Shown here one piece after another: positions 63,982 to 64,000 of a DNA stretch of 64,000 nt (its first letter is position 1; each line of letters opens with the position of its first letter). The position numbers were made by a program, and so were the translations under genes. This DNA is from Afipia sp. 64-13 (GTDB lineage Bacteria > Pseudomonadota > Alphaproteobacteria > Rhizobiales > Xanthobacteraceae): contig MKUJ01000005.1 of assembly GCA_001897755.1 (NCBI GenBank), positions 47,526 to 111,525 on the forward strand. The letters are read 5' to 3'. The notes under the pieces are model-generated. The model ran no database searches. It was not told the origin of the DNA and saw nothing but the letters and a program-made list of their open reading frames with translations.

Positions 63982-64000
63982 ATGTCCGCGCAATCCCCCC
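63982..64000 (+). CDS. Start of SAM-regulated methionine-pathway gene, cut by window edge
   Basis: GGAGG at 63973-63977 and an ATG at 63982 open a frame reading MSAQSP before the window ends. It is under the SAM-II riboswitch. In relatives dcd is followed by metZ (O-succinylhomoserine sulfhydrylase), so that is the likely identity, but only six codons are visible and metA-type genes also carry this riboswitch. Too little sequence to decide. Confidence 0.6.

Overview
The window is a GC-rich, densely packed alphaproteobacterial chromosome segment. Gene order and protein features point to the Nitrobacteraceae/Bradyrhizobiaceae group (Rhodopseudomonas, Bradyrhizobium, Nitrobacter, Afipia/Oligotropha). 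The pointers are an alphaproteobacterial 5-aminolevulinate synthase with a FixK/FNR box, a split F0 ATP-synthase operon with b and b' subunits, an aa3 oxidase cluster in ctaC-D-B-coxF-G-E order, a class I lysyl-tRNA synthetase, a SAM-II riboswitch and abundant GC-rich palindromic repeats. I cannot name the species. No phage, IS element, CRISPR array or plasmid backbone is visible.

Layout. 1-3.5 kb: hisD (cut by the left edge), a DUF2948 gene, murA and a tiny gene, all on the minus strand. 3.7-6.2 kb: tRNA-Thr, bioB and hemA. 6.2-13.3 kb: signalling and transport, with a FixJ-type regulator, a giant transporter-like hybrid histidine kinase (CrbS-like), its probable NarL-type partner (CrbR-like) and an MHS-family transporter with a large inserted domain. 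14.2-16.9 kb: atpI-B-E-G-F, the F0 half of ATP synthase, with a clear sigma70-type promoter and terminator. 17-28 kb: a minus-strand run holding the aa3 cytochrome oxidase structural and assembly genes, followed by SURF1, thrC, an M16 peptidase and a GNAT gene. ctaD carries a one-base deletion that breaks its frame. 28.3-34.8 kb: IalB-like protein, TldD, a signal peptidase, a PAN-domain protein, and a glutathione block (gshA, MarR regulator, beta-class GST). 34.9-36.3 kb: a low-GC islet with a VasI-like gene. 36.4-42 kb: a PodJ-like polarity protein and a TSUP exporter pair. 42-50 kb: the four 'ligase-associated' DNA-repair genes (metallophosphoesterase, Lhr helicase, MBL exonuclease, ATP-dependent ligase) around a methyltransferase. 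50-64 kb: MATE pump, pyrD, DUF952, S24 regulator, exported carbonic-anhydrase-like protein, ybaK, lysS, a solute-binding protein, a membrane glycosyltransferase, SCO, a periplasmic ClpP-like protein, tRNA-Gly, dcd, and a SAM-II riboswitch ahead of a gene cut by the right edge (probably metZ or metA).

The most unusual signal is a set of palindromic repeat families that fill many intergenic gaps. Related elements also sit in frame inside two repair genes (lhr and the ligase), and one supplies the only start codon of a third (pdeM). Other points of interest are the ctaD frameshift, the FixK box overlapping the bioB stop codon, duplicated operators over the gst promoter, the VasI-like islet, and the kinase/regulator/transporter cluster. 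All calls rest on reading the sequence and on family knowledge; no database search was run.
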